Assembly: GCA_900318205.1 (NCBI GenBank)
Contig: ONJS01000010.1
Span: 20,933 to 84,932 of the forward strand
DNA length: 64,000 nucleotides
From: an uncultured Prevotellaceae bacterium
GTDB lineage: Bacteria; Bacteroidota; Bacteroidia; Bacteroidales; Muribaculaceae
Direction of reading: 5' to 3'
Below, one piece after another: positions 1 through 8,960 of this stretch. The notes under the pieces were generated by a model. The model did no database searches, had not been told where the DNA came from, and was given only the letters and a program-made list of their open reading frames with translations. The first letter of the stretch is position 1. Each line of letters opens with the position of its first letter. The position numbers and the translations under genes were made by a program.

Positions 1-346
1 CATCGATAGCGATAACCGAATCTTCCTCAAGAACTTGTAACAGCCACTCGTGGATGGTGGGGTCATTGCCCATGTTTTCCTTCATCATGATGAAACCGCT
101 GTCGGCCAATTCAATTTCGGCCTGCAGGAAATAGCGGGAATCGGTCCACAGTGCTGCTTGGTCAAGGGTCACTACAGCGGTGCCGTTACTGCCCGTGAAG
201 CCGCAGAGCCAGTCACGGAATTTCCAGTGGTCACAGATGTATTCACTTTGGTGTGGGTCGGTGCCAGGAATGATGACGGCATCGACATTCAGGCGGCGCA
301 TCTCCTCGCGCAGTGCCTCAAGGTGAGAAAAAGTCTCTTTACTCAT
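1..346 (-). CDS. Aminopeptidase P family (Xaa-Pro aminopeptidase), N-terminal part
   Basis: Partial gene running off the left edge of the window; 115 codons are visible from the ATG at 346. Reading the minus strand gives MSKETFSHLEALREEMRR and then VIIPGTDPHQSEY, followed by a W-x-FTGSNGTAVV segment and WTDSRYFLQAE. These are hallmarks of the creatinase/prolidase N-terminal domain of M24B peptidases, cytosolic metalloenzymes that remove the N-terminal residue before proline. The metal-binding pita-bread domain lies outside the window. No signal peptide is seen. A Bacteroidota -7 box lies at 392-399, so it probably has its own promoter. The family call is firm; substrate preference cannot be read. 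Confidence 0.85.
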   Translation of the reverse strand, partial: MSKETFSHLEALREEMRRLNVDAVIIPGTDPHQSEYICDHWKFRDWLCGFTGSNGTAVVTLDQAALWTDSRYFLQAEIELADSGFIMMKENMGNDPTIHEWLLQVLEEDSVIAID

Positions 347-391
347 TGTTCTATTGTTATTGGATTGTTTAGTGTCTGATTAACTAACCCG

Positions 392-399
392 CAAAGTTA
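392..399 (-). promoter_or_regulatory. Promoter -7 box of the aminopeptidase P gene
   Basis: The minus strand reads TAACTTTG followed by CGGG, matching the Bacteroidota sigma-ABfr -7 consensus TAnnTTTG, about 46 bp upstream of the ATG at 346. No clear TTTG -33 element was found. Confidence 0.55.
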
Positions 400-479
400 C
401 TATTTTCTCCATTAAAATAATGTAAATAGCCTCGTTTTTTCACCATGATGAGACTTGCCGAGCTGTAGATGGATAAAAC

Positions 480-513
480 AGTAGTGCCGGCGCGGGTGGG
501 CGTCGGCACTACT
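480..513 (-). terminator. Terminator after the minus-strand SusC/SusD operon
   Basis: A perfect 10-bp stem (AGTAGTGCCG at 480-489 with CGGCACTACT at 504-513) lies 35 bp past the susD-like stop. On the minus strand the stem is followed by GTTTTATCC, as in an intrinsic terminator. Confidence 0.7.
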
Positions 514-547
514 TGTGTTATGTAATGTCAAGTGGTGAACTTGAGCA

Positions 548-2113
548 TTAGTCGGCGGGGGTGATGACACCGTCGCGAACGGCCTTGTTGTAGTCTGTCT
601 CGCGGGTCGGGATCATATAACGCCACTCGTTCTTCTCCTCGGGCTTGATGGTTACAGCCAGCGTGGCCAGGAAGTTACCACCGTCCTCGTAGGTGTGACG
701 CACGAGGGTGTCTTTCCAGCGCTTCAGGTCGAACCAGTCAAAGCCTTCGCCCCACAGCTCGATGCGGCGATAGAGCTTGATCTCGTTGAGCAGGTCGGTA
801 CCGGTCTTGCTGCAGCTGTACTCGGGATCGCGGCCCGAAGTCTTGTTCAGAGCAACCAGAGCAGCCTGGGCAGCACCAGTGTTACCCATCATGTGCTCGG
901 CCTCGGCCTCGATGAGCAGCATCTCGCTGGAGCGGAAGTTGTTCAGCTCACCAACACCCGGGGTGTCGTTGCAGCGAACCTTGAACTGCATGTAGGCATA
1001 GACGGTAGCATTGCTCAGCAGGTCGGGATATTTGGCGCGGGTATTCTTGGCCAAATCAGTGCTGTTGGCAGCCACACCAGTTGTGGTGGTGTAGGTGTAG
1101 CCCGTGGGATCGAGCCACCACTGACGGCGAACGTCGGTTGCGGGAATTTGGTTGAACAACTCCCTGTTGATGCACTTGGGATAGTTGCGCACGTTACCGG
1201 CATTACTGTTGTAAGCAATGTAAGCATGGTAGCTGTAGTAGTACAGCGTCTGGTCGCTGGCACTGTAGCCACCCCAGATCCACTCACTGTTGTGGTTGCA
1301 GAAACCGTCGCTCAGCAACTGGGCGTTGCTCATCAGCGGGTGGTTGGCGCGAGCCAGCTTGGCATACTTGGAGGCGTTAGCCCAGTCGCAACGGTTAAGG
1401 GCAGCGCGGGCATAGGTGGCATAGGCTACATCGAGGTCGGGCAAGAAGAACTCGTCGGCACCACGACTTCTGCCGGATTCCTGATAGAGGCTGATGGCCT
1501 CATCAAGGTCAGAGTAAATCTGCTCATAGGCATCGGCGAGCGAAGTCAGAGGCAGGTCACCCACGCTCTCGTCCAGACGGAGCACCAGACCCGGGCAACT
1601 GCCGTTGTCAGAGTCAACCCAGCGCTTGCAGTAAATCTGGGCAAGCATCATGTAGGCATAGGCGCGGAAAGTCAGACCCTGGGCTTTCAGGAACTGCTTG
1701 TCGGCCTCGATACCTTCGGCATCATCAACGTTCAGGATAACACTGTTGGCGTTGCTGATCAGCTTGTAGTAGTAGAACCAGGGATAGTAGGTGTACAGAC
1801 TGTTGGGCGTGTCGTGTACGTTTTGGTTGATCAGCGATGCCCAGCCGGGAAGGTTCACAAAGAAGTCCTGGCCAGGATAGTTACCGTACCACATCTTGAT
1901 GCAACCCTCACCACACATACCCTGTGTGCTCAGGTACTGGTTCATCATCACGCGGGCGCAGCCATTGATGGCTAGCTTAACATTCTCGGTGGTCTCGAAT
2001 GCGGTTGCCGTACCGGTTTCGGCGGTCGGAGCGGTGTCAAGGTAATCTTTAGAACACGATGACAGCCCCAAAGCAACTAGACCTGCAATCAGTATATATT
2101 TGAAAATCTTCAT
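548..2113 (-). CDS. SusD/RagB family nutrient-binding outer-membrane lipoprotein
   Basis: Surface glycan- or nutrient-binding lipoprotein that caps its partner SusC channel. The 521-residue length is typical of SusD homologues. The N-terminus is a lipoprotein signal with lipobox LSSC (Cys20), and the following SKDYLD is acidic like Bacteroidota surface-export signals. A helical TPR-like SusD N-terminal region follows, and the C-terminal part holds the RagB motifs (FRSSEMLLIEAEAEHM; LYRRIELWGEGFDWFDLKRW). It is the last gene of a minus-strand unit, 34 bp behind the SusC gene. No glycoside hydrolase accompanies the pair; the next gene upstream is a phosphatase, so the ligand is unknown. Confidence 0.93.
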   Translation of the reverse strand: MKIFKYILIAGLVALGLSSCSKDYLDTAPTAETGTATAFETTENVKLAINGCARVMMNQYLSTQGMCGEGCIKMWYGNYPGQDFFVNLPGWASLINQNVHDTPNSLYTYYPWFYYYKLISNANSVILNVDDAEGIEADKQFLKAQGLTFRAYAYMMLAQIYCKRWVDSDNGSCPGLVLRLDESVGDLPLTSLADAYEQIYSDLDEAISLYQESGRSRGADEFFLPDLDVAYATYARAALNRCDWANASKYAKLARANHPLMSNAQLLSDGFCNHNSEWIWGGYSASDQTLYYYSYHAYIAYNSNAGNVRNYPKCINRELFNQIPATDVRRQWWLDPTGYTYTTTTGVAANSTDLAKNTRAKYPDLLSNATVYAYMQFKVRCNDTPGVGELNNFRSSEMLLIEAEAEHMMGNTGAAQAALVALNKTSGRDPEYSCSKTGTDLLNEIKLYRRIELWGEGFDWFDLKRWKDTLVRHTYEDGGNFLATLAVTIKPEEKNEWRYMIPTRETDYNKAVRDGVITPAD

Positions 2114-2147
2114 AATGTATTCTATATTAAAATGTTACGATTGTTGA

Positions 2148-5100
2148 TTAGAAACCGAACTTCACACCGAACGAGAATACGCGCGGAGTTACCATGTAGT
2201 CACCCACATAACCGCTGAAGTTCTGCTGTGCGTTCATACCCTTGCGGGCAGTCTTGGTGTACAGGTTCTCAACGGTTGCCGAGAGCGAGATGTTGGTGAA
2301 GCCAATCTTGTTCAAGATGAAGCGAGGCAGGCGGTAGGTTACACCGATGTTCTTAACGATAAAGTAGTTCGATGAGGTGATGTAGCGATCGCTGGTAGCG
2401 CTGTTGTAGCTGTTGTCACCCGAGAAGACAGCGGGGGTGCCGTTGGGATCCAAGCGGTTAGCAGGATAGTTCACATAGCTGTTCTCGCCTTCGCCCACGG
2501 TCATGCCCTTGATCTGATCATCGCTGTAGACAACGGCGGTGCCGTCAAGGTCCTTAACCCAAGCCTTGGTCATGTCGGCATGGATGGCACTGGGAGTACC
2601 GCCCATCGAAGTCAGGCTCTGGTAGGTCCAGTCGATACACTTGCCACCCAGCTGGAAGGCGAAGATAGCGCCCAACGTAAAGTTCTTGAAGTCAATCGTG
2701 GGATTGAAGCTGCCGTACAACTTGGGAACAGCAGTACCGTGCCACTCACGCTTGCCATAGGTGGCGGGCTTGTAAACGTAGGGAATACCGTCGATAACAA
2801 CGAACTCCTCGGCGGGGATAGCCTCGCGCTCACCGATGTCCTCACCGGCTTTCAACATGCCGGGTACATAGAAGTCATGATCGTTGAAGGTATAGAGTGC
2901 CCTACCGGTCATGTCGTCGATGCCCTTATAGGTATAGGTATAGAAGGAGTACATCGAGTGACCCTTGCGGTAGTTGTACTGACCGCTCTGCAAACCTGCA
3001 GTGTACTCATCCTTCTCTTCGCCAACATTGTAGATGTCCGGCATCTTGGTGATCTTGTTCTTCAGGTAGGTCAGGTTCAGACCCAGGTTGAAGCGGAAGT
3101 CACGAGTCTTGAAAATATCGGCATCGGCCGAGAGCTCAAAACCGCGGTTCACCATGTTACCCAGGTTCACCTGTACTTGTGATACTGCACTGCTGGTGCT
3201 GGTTGCACCTGCCGACAGCGGCTGGTTGAGGCTGAAGATCAGGTCATGCGAGCCCTTGGAGAAGTACTCGATGCTGAAGTTCAGGCGGTTGAACAGACGG
3301 CCCTCAAGACCGACGCTCAGGTTCCTAACCGACTCCCAGCTGAGGAGCTCGTTGGTCAACTGGCTCTTAACAAGAGCACCCATGCCACCATTGACGGTGA
3401 TGTCATACAGTGCCATGTAGCTGTAGTAGTCAGCGGCACGGTCGTTAGCGGCCTCACCATAGGCAGCACGGAACTTCAGGTTGTTGATCCATTCATACTT
3501 GCGGATGAAGTCCTCGCGGCTCATGATCCAGCTGGCACCAATGCTGTAGAAGTTACCCCAACGGTGTTTCGGATGGAAGCGTGAGCTACCGTCGCGGCGG
3601 AAGGTACCCTCAACAGAATACTTGTTGTCCAGGACATAACGTACACGGCCCAGGTAGCTCTCCCTGCGGTCGTTGTTCTCGTAGTCATACAGGTTCTGGA
3701 TGTCCGAGAAGTTGATCATGTCGATGTGTCCAGCCAGGGTCTCGTTAGCCTTGTAACCATACAGGTAGTTGTACTTGTAGTAGTAGTTCTCATGACCCAG
3801 CAGTACCTCAAATGCATGACGATCAGCATAGGTGCGGTTCCAGTTCAACAGTTGCTGGAGGGTGTAGTTCTTGTAACGGTAGATGACGCGCTTGGTGCGG
3901 GCGTTGTTACCCATACCGTCACCGATGATGGCGTTGTCATACTCGCGGTTCTCGGTGTTGCGCACGTTCAAGTCGGCATTCAACGTGAGGTCAAATCCAT
4001 AAGGCAGCACAAAGGTGACATAGCCCTGACCATCCAAGGTATTGCGGTAGGTCTTGTCCATATCCAGCTCGGTCTCCCACAGGTAGTGGCGGCCAGGATA
4101 TTGGGGACGGGTGTATTCTTCACCGCTGTCATAAACCTTGTTACCCGTCTCGTCCAGAACGAAGTCACCGTTTGGTGTAGCCAGGTCGTGCAGATAAACA
4201 GGATAGATAGGCGCAATGTTACGGCAGTAGCTGAAGGCGTTCTTGTAGCTGTTCTCGCTGTCGCTGTGGAAGCGGGTGAGCTGGTGTGAACCCGAAAGGT
4301 TCAAACCGGTCTTGAACCAGGACTTGGGCTCCAGATTGACGCGGGCGCGACCGCTGATGCGCTCGAAGCCGGACTCCTTGGTGTAACCGTCCTCCTTGGT
4401 GTAACCTACACCGAGGTAGTAGTTAGAGGTCTTGCTACCACCATCACCGCTGACGTTGTACTCCTGGCGGAAACCGCTACGGATAGCGGCCTTGAACCAG
4501 TCAAGGTCACCGGCGATGTTGCTCTTGATCTGAGCATCGCTCCTCAACGTGTAACCATCGAACAGATTATCGTCGGCCAGGTTGAAGATGTTGTAGTGCA
4601 GATAAGAACCGATGATTTCCTGGTTGGCTTTGTTCATGGCGTCACTCCAAGTCATGGAATTGTCGCCACTGTTGCCTGCGGTGTAAAACTCGCGCACGTA
4701 GCTCTGCATCATGGCATTCATCCACTGGCGGGCATCCATGCGGTCATACTCGGGAATACCGCGGGTGTAAGTACCCAACATGATTGATGCATTGATGCGA
4801 GACTTGTCGTTGCGGCCTTTCTTGGTGTTGATCATGATGACACCATTACCGGCACGGTTACCGTACAGGGCTGCCGATGTAGCATCCTTCAACACGGTGA
4901 TGCTCTCGATATCGGCACTGTTCAAGTCGCTGATGTTGCCGCCGAAGGGTACACCGTCGATGACATACAAGGGCTCGTTGCTACCGTTAATCGAAGCGAA
5001 ACCGCGGATGCGGATCGAGGCATCGCTACCAGGCTGGCCATAAGTTGAGTTAACCACCAGACCGGTCGTGGTACCCTCCAGTGCCGAGGTGACACTGGTC

Positions 5101-5495
5101 ACGGGACGGGCCTCAATCTGTTGGGAAGTCACCTGTGACACGGCACCGGTGAGCTCACTCTTCTTGGCAGTACCATAAGCAACTACCACAACCTCGTCAA
5201 GGTCCTGAGTGTTGCTGTAAAGTTCAACTGTCATGCCGTTCTCGGCCTTCACCGTGACAGGCGTCATGCCGATGTAGGTGACGTGCAGCTGACTGTTGGC
5301 ATTAGGCACAGTGATGGTGAAGCGGCCATCGAGGTCGGTGGCGGTTCCCGTCTTGGTGCCTACAACGGTGACTGATGCACCGATGACAGGTTCGTTGTCA
5401 CTTGCCGATACTACGGTACCAGTGACAGTGACCTGTGCAAGCGCTGCTGTACATATCAGCAGCAAACTTGCTAGCAGTAATGAGAATCTTTTCAT
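2148..5495 (-). CDS. SusC/RagA family TonB-dependent outer-membrane transporter
   Basis: Energised outer-membrane import channel that pairs with the SusD-like lipoprotein directly downstream. The 1115-residue protein has a signal peptide ending near residue 21, a carboxypeptidase-regulatory-like Ig domain (about 22-105), a DEVVVVAYG TonB-box segment (about 100-108), a plug domain with the SusC signature around RIRGFASINGSNEPLYVIDG, then a large beta-barrel that ends in FGVKFGF with the usual terminal Phe. A promoter box lies 153 bp upstream, leaving a long leader. Several Tyr-rich extracellular loops are visible. The substrate cannot be read from sequence. Confidence 0.94.
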   Translation of the reverse strand: MKRFSLLLASLLLICTAALAQVTVTGTVVSASDNEPVIGASVTVVGTKTGTATDLDGRFTITVPNANSQLHVTYIGMTPVTVKAENGMTVELYSNTQDLDEVVVVAYGTAKKSELTGAVSQVTSQQIEARPVTSVTSALEGTTTGLVVNSTYGQPGSDASIRIRGFASINGSNEPLYVIDGVPFGGNISDLNSADIESITVLKDATSAALYGNRAGNGVIMINTKKGRNDKSRINASIMLGTYTRGIPEYDRMDARQWMNAMMQSYVREFYTAGNSGDNSMTWSDAMNKANQEIIGSYLHYNIFNLADDNLFDGYTLRSDAQIKSNIAGDLDWFKAAIRSGFRQEYNVSGDGGSKTSNYYLGVGYTKEDGYTKESGFERISGRARVNLEPKSWFKTGLNLSGSHQLTRFHSDSENSYKNAFSYCRNIAPIYPVYLHDLATPNGDFVLDETGNKVYDSGEEYTRPQYPGRHYLWETELDMDKTYRNTLDGQGYVTFVLPYGFDLTLNADLNVRNTENREYDNAIIGDGMGNNARTKRVIYRYKNYTLQQLLNWNRTYADRHAFEVLLGHENYYYKYNYLYGYKANETLAGHIDMINFSDIQNLYDYENNDRRESYLGRVRYVLDNKYSVEGTFRRDGSSRFHPKHRWGNFYSIGASWIMSREDFIRKYEWINNLKFRAAYGEAANDRAADYYSYMALYDITVNGGMGALVKSQLTNELLSWESVRNLSVGLEGRLFNRLNFSIEYFSKGSHDLIFSLNQPLSAGATSTSSAVSQVQVNLGNMVNRGFELSADADIFKTRDFRFNLGLNLTYLKNKITKMPDIYNVGEEKDEYTAGLQSGQYNYRKGHSMYSFYTYTYKGIDDMTGRALYTFNDHDFYVPGMLKAGEDIGEREAIPAEEFVVIDGIPYVYKPATYGKREWHGTAVPKLYGSFNPTIDFKNFTLGAIFAFQLGGKCIDWTYQSLTSMGGTPSAIHADMTKAWVKDLDGTAVVYSDDQIKGMTVGEGENSYVNYPANRLDPNGTPAVFSGDNSYNSATSDRYITSSNYFIVKNIGVTYRLPRFILNKIGFTNISLSATVENLYTKTARKGMNAQQNFSGYVGDYMVTPRVFSFGVKFGF

Positions 5496-5647
5496 ACGCT
5501 GTTTGTTTTAGTTTAGTTTATAGTTATACAATTTAGTAAATAAAGTTAAATTTTCAAGTTGCAAACACCTTTAGGGTGCGGTGGTGATATTATCATGACA
5601 GGCTCTGATTCAGGCTTCTATCAGGTCCTTTTTTGAAAAAAGTGTTA

Positions 5648-5681
5648 CAAAGTTACTACATTTTTTTTAATTTATTCCAAA
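5648..5681 (-). promoter_or_regulatory. Promoter of the minus-strand susC-like gene
   Basis: On the minus strand a TAACTTTG -7 box (5648-5655) is preceded by a TTTG (5678-5681) at 22-bp spacing. The leader of about 145 nt to the ATG at 5495 holds only a weak CACC/GGTG hairpin. Confidence 0.5.
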
Positions 5682-5720
5682 AAAGGCTAAAATATTATTA
5701 TTTATTGTAGAATGGGCTGT

Positions 5721-7181
5721 TCAGAAAATGGGAGTCCCGATGCAGCCGTTGGGCGCCTGGATATGTAACATGGCGCACACGGTGGCGGCGATGTCAGTCA
5801 TGTGAGTCAGTCGTGAGGTTTCACCGGGCGTGATGTGCCAACCCATGAAAATCAGGGGGATGTGTGAGTCGCTCTGACTCCATGAGCCATGGTTTGAGCC
5901 TGCTTCATTGGGGCTGCCGGAATAGAAGCCCGTGCGTGGTACGACGTATATCTCGCCGCTGCGGCCAGGGAAATAGCCGAGTTTGATGCGCTCCTTGAGG
6001 ATGGAGGGTATGGGGCAACTGTCGATGTTGAGGACATCTACTGCCCATTCAATATCGTCTGACTTCATCAGCGCTTTGCAGGCGGCACGCGTCACTGCTG
6101 CACAATCAAGGTTAGCGCTGTCGATGACCTCGGTATTGATATAGTATGTATATCCCATGCTCAACTTGATGAGCTTGGGTACACCAAACTGCTTCTCGAG
6201 CTCGATATTGGCGGCATTGACATTGGCGGAGTTGCTCACGCATCCGCTGGGCAGGCCGTGTTCGGTCATGCGAGGATAGCTGTGTGTGCCGCCGTGGTCG
6301 GCCGTGAGGAACAGCAGGTAGTTGCCGCGCCCGATGCGCTGGTCGAGCAACTGGATAAAGCTGGCGAGCTCCTTGTCAAGTTGGTAGTAGATCGCATCCA
6401 CTTTGGGTGAATGGCTGCCGAAACTGTGGGCACACATATCGGTGTTAGAGACACTGAGGGTGAGCATGTCGGTCGCCTCACCTTGACCCAGCTTCTCGTT
6501 GATAATAGCCTGCTCGGCAAGGGCGAATGTCATTGTCGTGCCTATCGGCAGGTTGCTGAGGTCCATCGAGAGTTCGTCGTGATGTTTCTTGTTGAAGTCA
6601 GCGACCCATTTGGGCAACTTGTCCATATAGTAGGTGCTTGTGACAAACGACTTGCTGCTACTGTCAAACCAATAAGCGCCGATGGGGTGGTGGCCCGACG
6701 GCAGGATCGAGGCGCGGTCCTTGAGTGCGATGCCCACGGTGCGGCTCTTGAAGTTGGTCGCCAGCTGCAGTTGGTCGGCGATGTTGGTGGTAATCAGGTT
6801 GCGCGGTGACTTGCCACGGGTCTTTTCGTTACCTCCCACAGCACGCTCGGTGTCGTCCTGCACGCTGGTGACGTTTTGCCCGTTAAGCATGAAGTTGTTT
6901 CCCGCGATGCCGTGGAAGGCGGGCGTCGTGCCCGAGAAAATGGTGGCATGGCCCGCTGCGGTGACAGTAGGCACATAGTCGATGATGGTGTTATTACACA
7001 AGTAGCCATCCTGGAGCAAAGTCTTGAAGCCTCCCTCTCCCCACTGGTAATTATAGAGGTAGTCCCACCTCATCTGGTCCACAACCAGCCCAACAATCAA
7101 CTTGGGCCTCTCCACCTGGCCACTCACGCATAGTGCAACAGCAGCCATCACAACAACTAAAATCCTTTTCATTCGTTCCAT
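5721..7181 (-). CDS. PafA-like alkaline phosphatase superfamily phosphomonoesterase, secreted
   Basis: A 486-residue type I phosphodiesterase/nucleotide-pyrophosphatase-fold enzyme that should cleave phosphate monoesters in the periplasm. A signal peptide covers about residues 1-22. Two-metal site residues are visible: Asp35 in LVVDQMRWD, the likely nucleophile Thr74 in PTVTAAGHA, Asp248 and His252 in NTDMCAHS, Asp295-His296 in TADHGGTH, and a C-terminal His in NHGSWSQSDSHIP. Lys154 and Arg156 (ALKDRAS) match the K-x-R pair that marks PafA-type monoesterases rather than diesterases. It lies upstream of the SusC/SusD pair on the same strand. A second ATG at 7172 follows a GGA and could be the real start. 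Substrate is inferred only from family. Confidence 0.85.
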   Translation of the reverse strand: MERMKRILVVVMAAVALCVSGQVERPKLIVGLVVDQMRWDYLYNYQWGEGGFKTLLQDGYLCNNTIIDYVPTVTAAGHATIFSGTTPAFHGIAGNNFMLNGQNVTSVQDDTERAVGGNEKTRGKSPRNLITTNIADQLQLATNFKSRTVGIALKDRASILPSGHHPIGAYWFDSSSKSFVTSTYYMDKLPKWVADFNKKHHDELSMDLSNLPIGTTMTFALAEQAIINEKLGQGEATDMLTLSVSNTDMCAHSFGSHSPKVDAIYYQLDKELASFIQLLDQRIGRGNYLLFLTADHGGTHSYPRMTEHGLPSGCVSNSANVNAANIELEKQFGVPKLIKLSMGYTYYINTEVIDSANLDCAAVTRAACKALMKSDDIEWAVDVLNIDSCPIPSILKERIKLGYFPGRSGEIYVVPRTGFYSGSPNEAGSNHGSWSQSDSHIPLIFMGWHITPGETSRLTHMTDIAATVCAMLHIQAPNGCIGTPIF

Positions 7182-7223
7182 ATCATTTGAGTATTAATTT
7201 ATAGATTGCTAGTATCGATATTC

Positions 7224-7249
7224 AAAAACAACTCAAACAACTTAAACAA
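7224..7249 (+). repeat. Left terminal inverted repeat of the GxxExxY cassette
   Basis: A 26-bp sequence, perfectly repeated in inverted orientation at 7717-7742. It is built from 9-bp units of the form CAACTYAAA. It begins six bases beyond the stop codon of the enclosed gene. Confidence 0.9.
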
Positions 7250-7254
7250 TTTTA

Positions 7255-7707
7255 TTAGTGACTTGGAATTGATCTTTTGAAGTTGTAAAATACATCTCCA
7301 TCAATGGTGATAATATTCTTTGTCTCTTGGTCATAAAAATATCGTTCAAGATCATAATTCCTTGGGGCAAAATTTACAATGATTCCGCAAGGCTTATTCA
7401 AGAGCCGCATGTAATTAAAAAGTTGAGCACGATGTGCAGAAATCAATTCACCCACAGACTTACATTCAACAATGATGTTTTCTTTGCATAAAAAATCAAT
7501 GCGAAATACAGCTTGCATTTCCTTTCCATGGTAGCGGGGATGGAATGATTGTTCTCGTATGAATGGTATTCCTTGCTCTTCAAGTTGGAATTGCAGCCCC
7601 TCTTGATAACAAGATTCATTAAGTCCTGCACCCAATTCAGCGTGAACCTCGTGAATTGCTCCAACAACATCATACATATAACTCTTTAAAGATTTTATGT
7701 CGAGCAT
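7255..7707 (-). CDS. GxxExxY family protein (PD-(D/E)XK nuclease-like fold)
   Basis: A 150-residue protein whose name-giving motif is at residues 28-34 (GLNESCY). Asp71, Glu81 and Lys83 in RIDF...IIVECK fit a PD-(D/E)XK nuclease-like core, so binding or cleavage of nucleic acid is possible, but no function is proven for the family. The gene is AT-rich compared with its neighbours and has a rare-codon look. It is tightly enclosed by a perfect 26-bp inverted repeat, which begins 6 bp after the stop and 9 bp before the start codon. It sits between the phosphatase and the LacI-type regulator on the same strand, as if inserted there. Confidence 0.88.
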   Translation of the reverse strand: MLDIKSLKSYMYDVVGAIHEVHAELGAGLNESCYQEGLQFQLEEQGIPFIREQSFHPRYHGKEMQAVFRIDFLCKENIIVECKSVGELISAHRAQLFNYMRLLNKPCGIIVNFAPRNYDLERYFYDQETKNIITIDGDVFYNFKRSIPSH

Positions 7708-7716
7708 AAATAATTG

Positions 7717-7742
7717 TTGTTTAAGTTGTTTGAGTTGTTTTT
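7717..7742 (-). repeat. Right terminal inverted repeat of the GxxExxY cassette
   Basis: Exact reverse complement of 7224-7249 over 26 bp. The last 12 bases (TGAGTTGTTTTT) occur again directly at 7753-7764, as if a further unit of the array lay outside the cassette. Confidence 0.9.
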
Positions 7743-7770
7743 AAAAAAAATGTGAGTTGTTTTTTGGGGG

Positions 7771-8802
7771 TTAGGGGTGGCGGGTGGTGCCGCGGATGAC
7801 GAGGCGGGTTTTGACGATGCGTTTCTCGGCATGGTCGGCGGGAAGGGTGCCCTCCACAAGGCCGATGAGGATGTCGGCGGCCTCTTTACCTACCTGGGAT
7901 CCGCGCTGCTCTACTGTCGTCAGCATCGGGTCGCACACCGTGGCGCGGAAGCCATTGGTGAATCCGCAGATGCTCACCTCGTCGGGCACATTGTAACCTA
8001 ACCGTTTCACCACTGTGAGGATACCGATGGCGGTCTCGTCGTTGACAGCAAAGAATGCGTCAGGCCTGTTCTCCATGCGCATCATTGCGGGCGTGATGCG
8101 CTCGGCGTCGGCACGGTTGTCACAGATGCGCACCAGCGACTCGTCAAGCGTCAGTCCATGCTTGTACAGGGCGTCGCGGTATCCATTGAAGCGGTTTTTG
8201 GCAATAATCATGTTCATTGATGCGCCGAAGAAGGCGACTCGCTTGCAGCCCGTCTCTATCAGGTGGGACACGGCATTCAAGGTGCCCATATAATCATCGA
8301 CCACGACGCGACTGGCATTCAATGCGGGACAGATGCGGTCATAGAAGACCAGCGGAACACCGGCTTGTTCCAAGTGCTCAAAGTGGTCATAGCGTTCGGT
8401 GTCCTTGGCTTGGGAAACGATGATGCCGCACACCTTGTTCTTGAGCATTGATTCACAGATCTGTACCTCACGCTGGTAGCTCTCGTTACTCTTGGCCACC
8501 AGGATGTGGTAACCGCGTGCCGAGGCCTCGGACTCAATACCGTCAAGGATGGAGGAAAAGTAGTAGTGTACCAGTTCGGGGACGATCACACCGATGGCAC
8601 GTGACGGGTTGCGGCGGCTGTGGCGCAACTGCTCTGCAATGACGTTGGGGAAATAATTGTGTTCGCGGGCAAATTGCTGAATCGCCTGGCGGCGTTCCTT
8701 GGATATGCTGGGGCTGTCGCTCAACGCTCGCGACACGGTAGCCACCGACACGCCCAGCTCACGGGCGATGTCCTTCATCGTCAGTTGTTGCTTGTCATTC
8801 AT
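7771..8802 (-). CDS. LacI/GalR family transcriptional regulator
   Basis: A 343-residue regulator, normal length for the family. The N-terminal helix-turn-helix with hinge helix is clear: MKDIARELGVSVATVSRALS at about residues 9-28. The rest is a periplasmic-binding-protein-like sensor domain (AIGVIVPELVHYYFSSILDGIE; VFYDRICPALNASRVVVDDY; PDAFFAVNDETAIGIL). It is divergent from the starch locus at 9097. A 14-bp palindrome at 8892-8905 lies between the two genes and covers this gene's presumed -33 element, suggesting autoregulation. The same palindrome precedes the amylase gene and the transporter-malQ-pulA operon, so this protein is the best candidate for their common regulator; the inducer is probably a maltooligosaccharide (inference). 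Confidence 0.92.
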   Translation of the reverse strand: MNDKQQLTMKDIARELGVSVATVSRALSDSPSISKERRQAIQQFAREHNYFPNVIAEQLRHSRRNPSRAIGVIVPELVHYYFSSILDGIESEASARGYHILVAKSNESYQREVQICESMLKNKVCGIIVSQAKDTERYDHFEHLEQAGVPLVFYDRICPALNASRVVVDDYMGTLNAVSHLIETGCKRVAFFGASMNMIIAKNRFNGYRDALYKHGLTLDESLVRICDNRADAERITPAMMRMENRPDAFFAVNDETAIGILTVVKRLGYNVPDEVSICGFTNGFRATVCDPMLTTVEQRGSQVGKEAADILIGLVEGTLPADHAEKRIVKTRLVIRGTTRHP

Positions 8803-8865
8803 CTTGTGACGGAAATTTTATGAGTTGGATTATACTTGAACATGAGCTATAATTGCTATACGGGG

Positions 8866-8897
8866 CGAAGATAAAGCAAAAAATCGAACTACGCAAA
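8866..8897 (-). promoter_or_regulatory. Candidate promoter of the LacI-type regulator
   Basis: On the minus strand a -7-like TATCTTCG (8866-8873, one change from TAnnTTTG) follows a TTTG at 8894-8897 with 20-bp spacing. The TTTG lies inside the palindromic operator. Confidence 0.45.
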
Positions 8898-8905
8898 CGA
8901 TTGCA
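8892..8905. promoter_or_regulatory. LacI-type operator 1 (susC operon and regulator gene)
   Basis: CGCAAACGATTGCA, a palindrome with a central CG as in LacI-family operators. It matches two further sites in the window with consensus TGCAAMCGATTGCA. It ends 55 bp before the -7 box of the susC operon and overlaps the -33 candidate of the divergent regulator gene. Confidence 0.75.
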
Positions 8906-8960
8906 TTTATTTAAACAAAAATTTAACATTATAAAAAAAGGAAAAAAGATATAATATCTC

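Noticed and set aside
695-1975. Long open frame antisense to the SusD-like gene
   Set aside because: It mirrors the codon pattern of the real gene, has no domain signature and no promoter or ribosome-binding context. Similar long antisense frames at 15212-16597, 17156-18664, 26789-28639, 37794-39149 and 58603-60138 were dropped for the same reason.
5582-5647. Riboswitch in the leader of the minus-strand susC-like gene
   Set aside because: Only a weak short hairpin is visible and no known aptamer core could be recognised.
7224-7742. Insertion sequence with transposase
   Set aside because: The enclosed protein is a GxxExxY family member with no transposase motif, and no target-site duplication is visible, so it was described as an inverted-repeat cassette instead.
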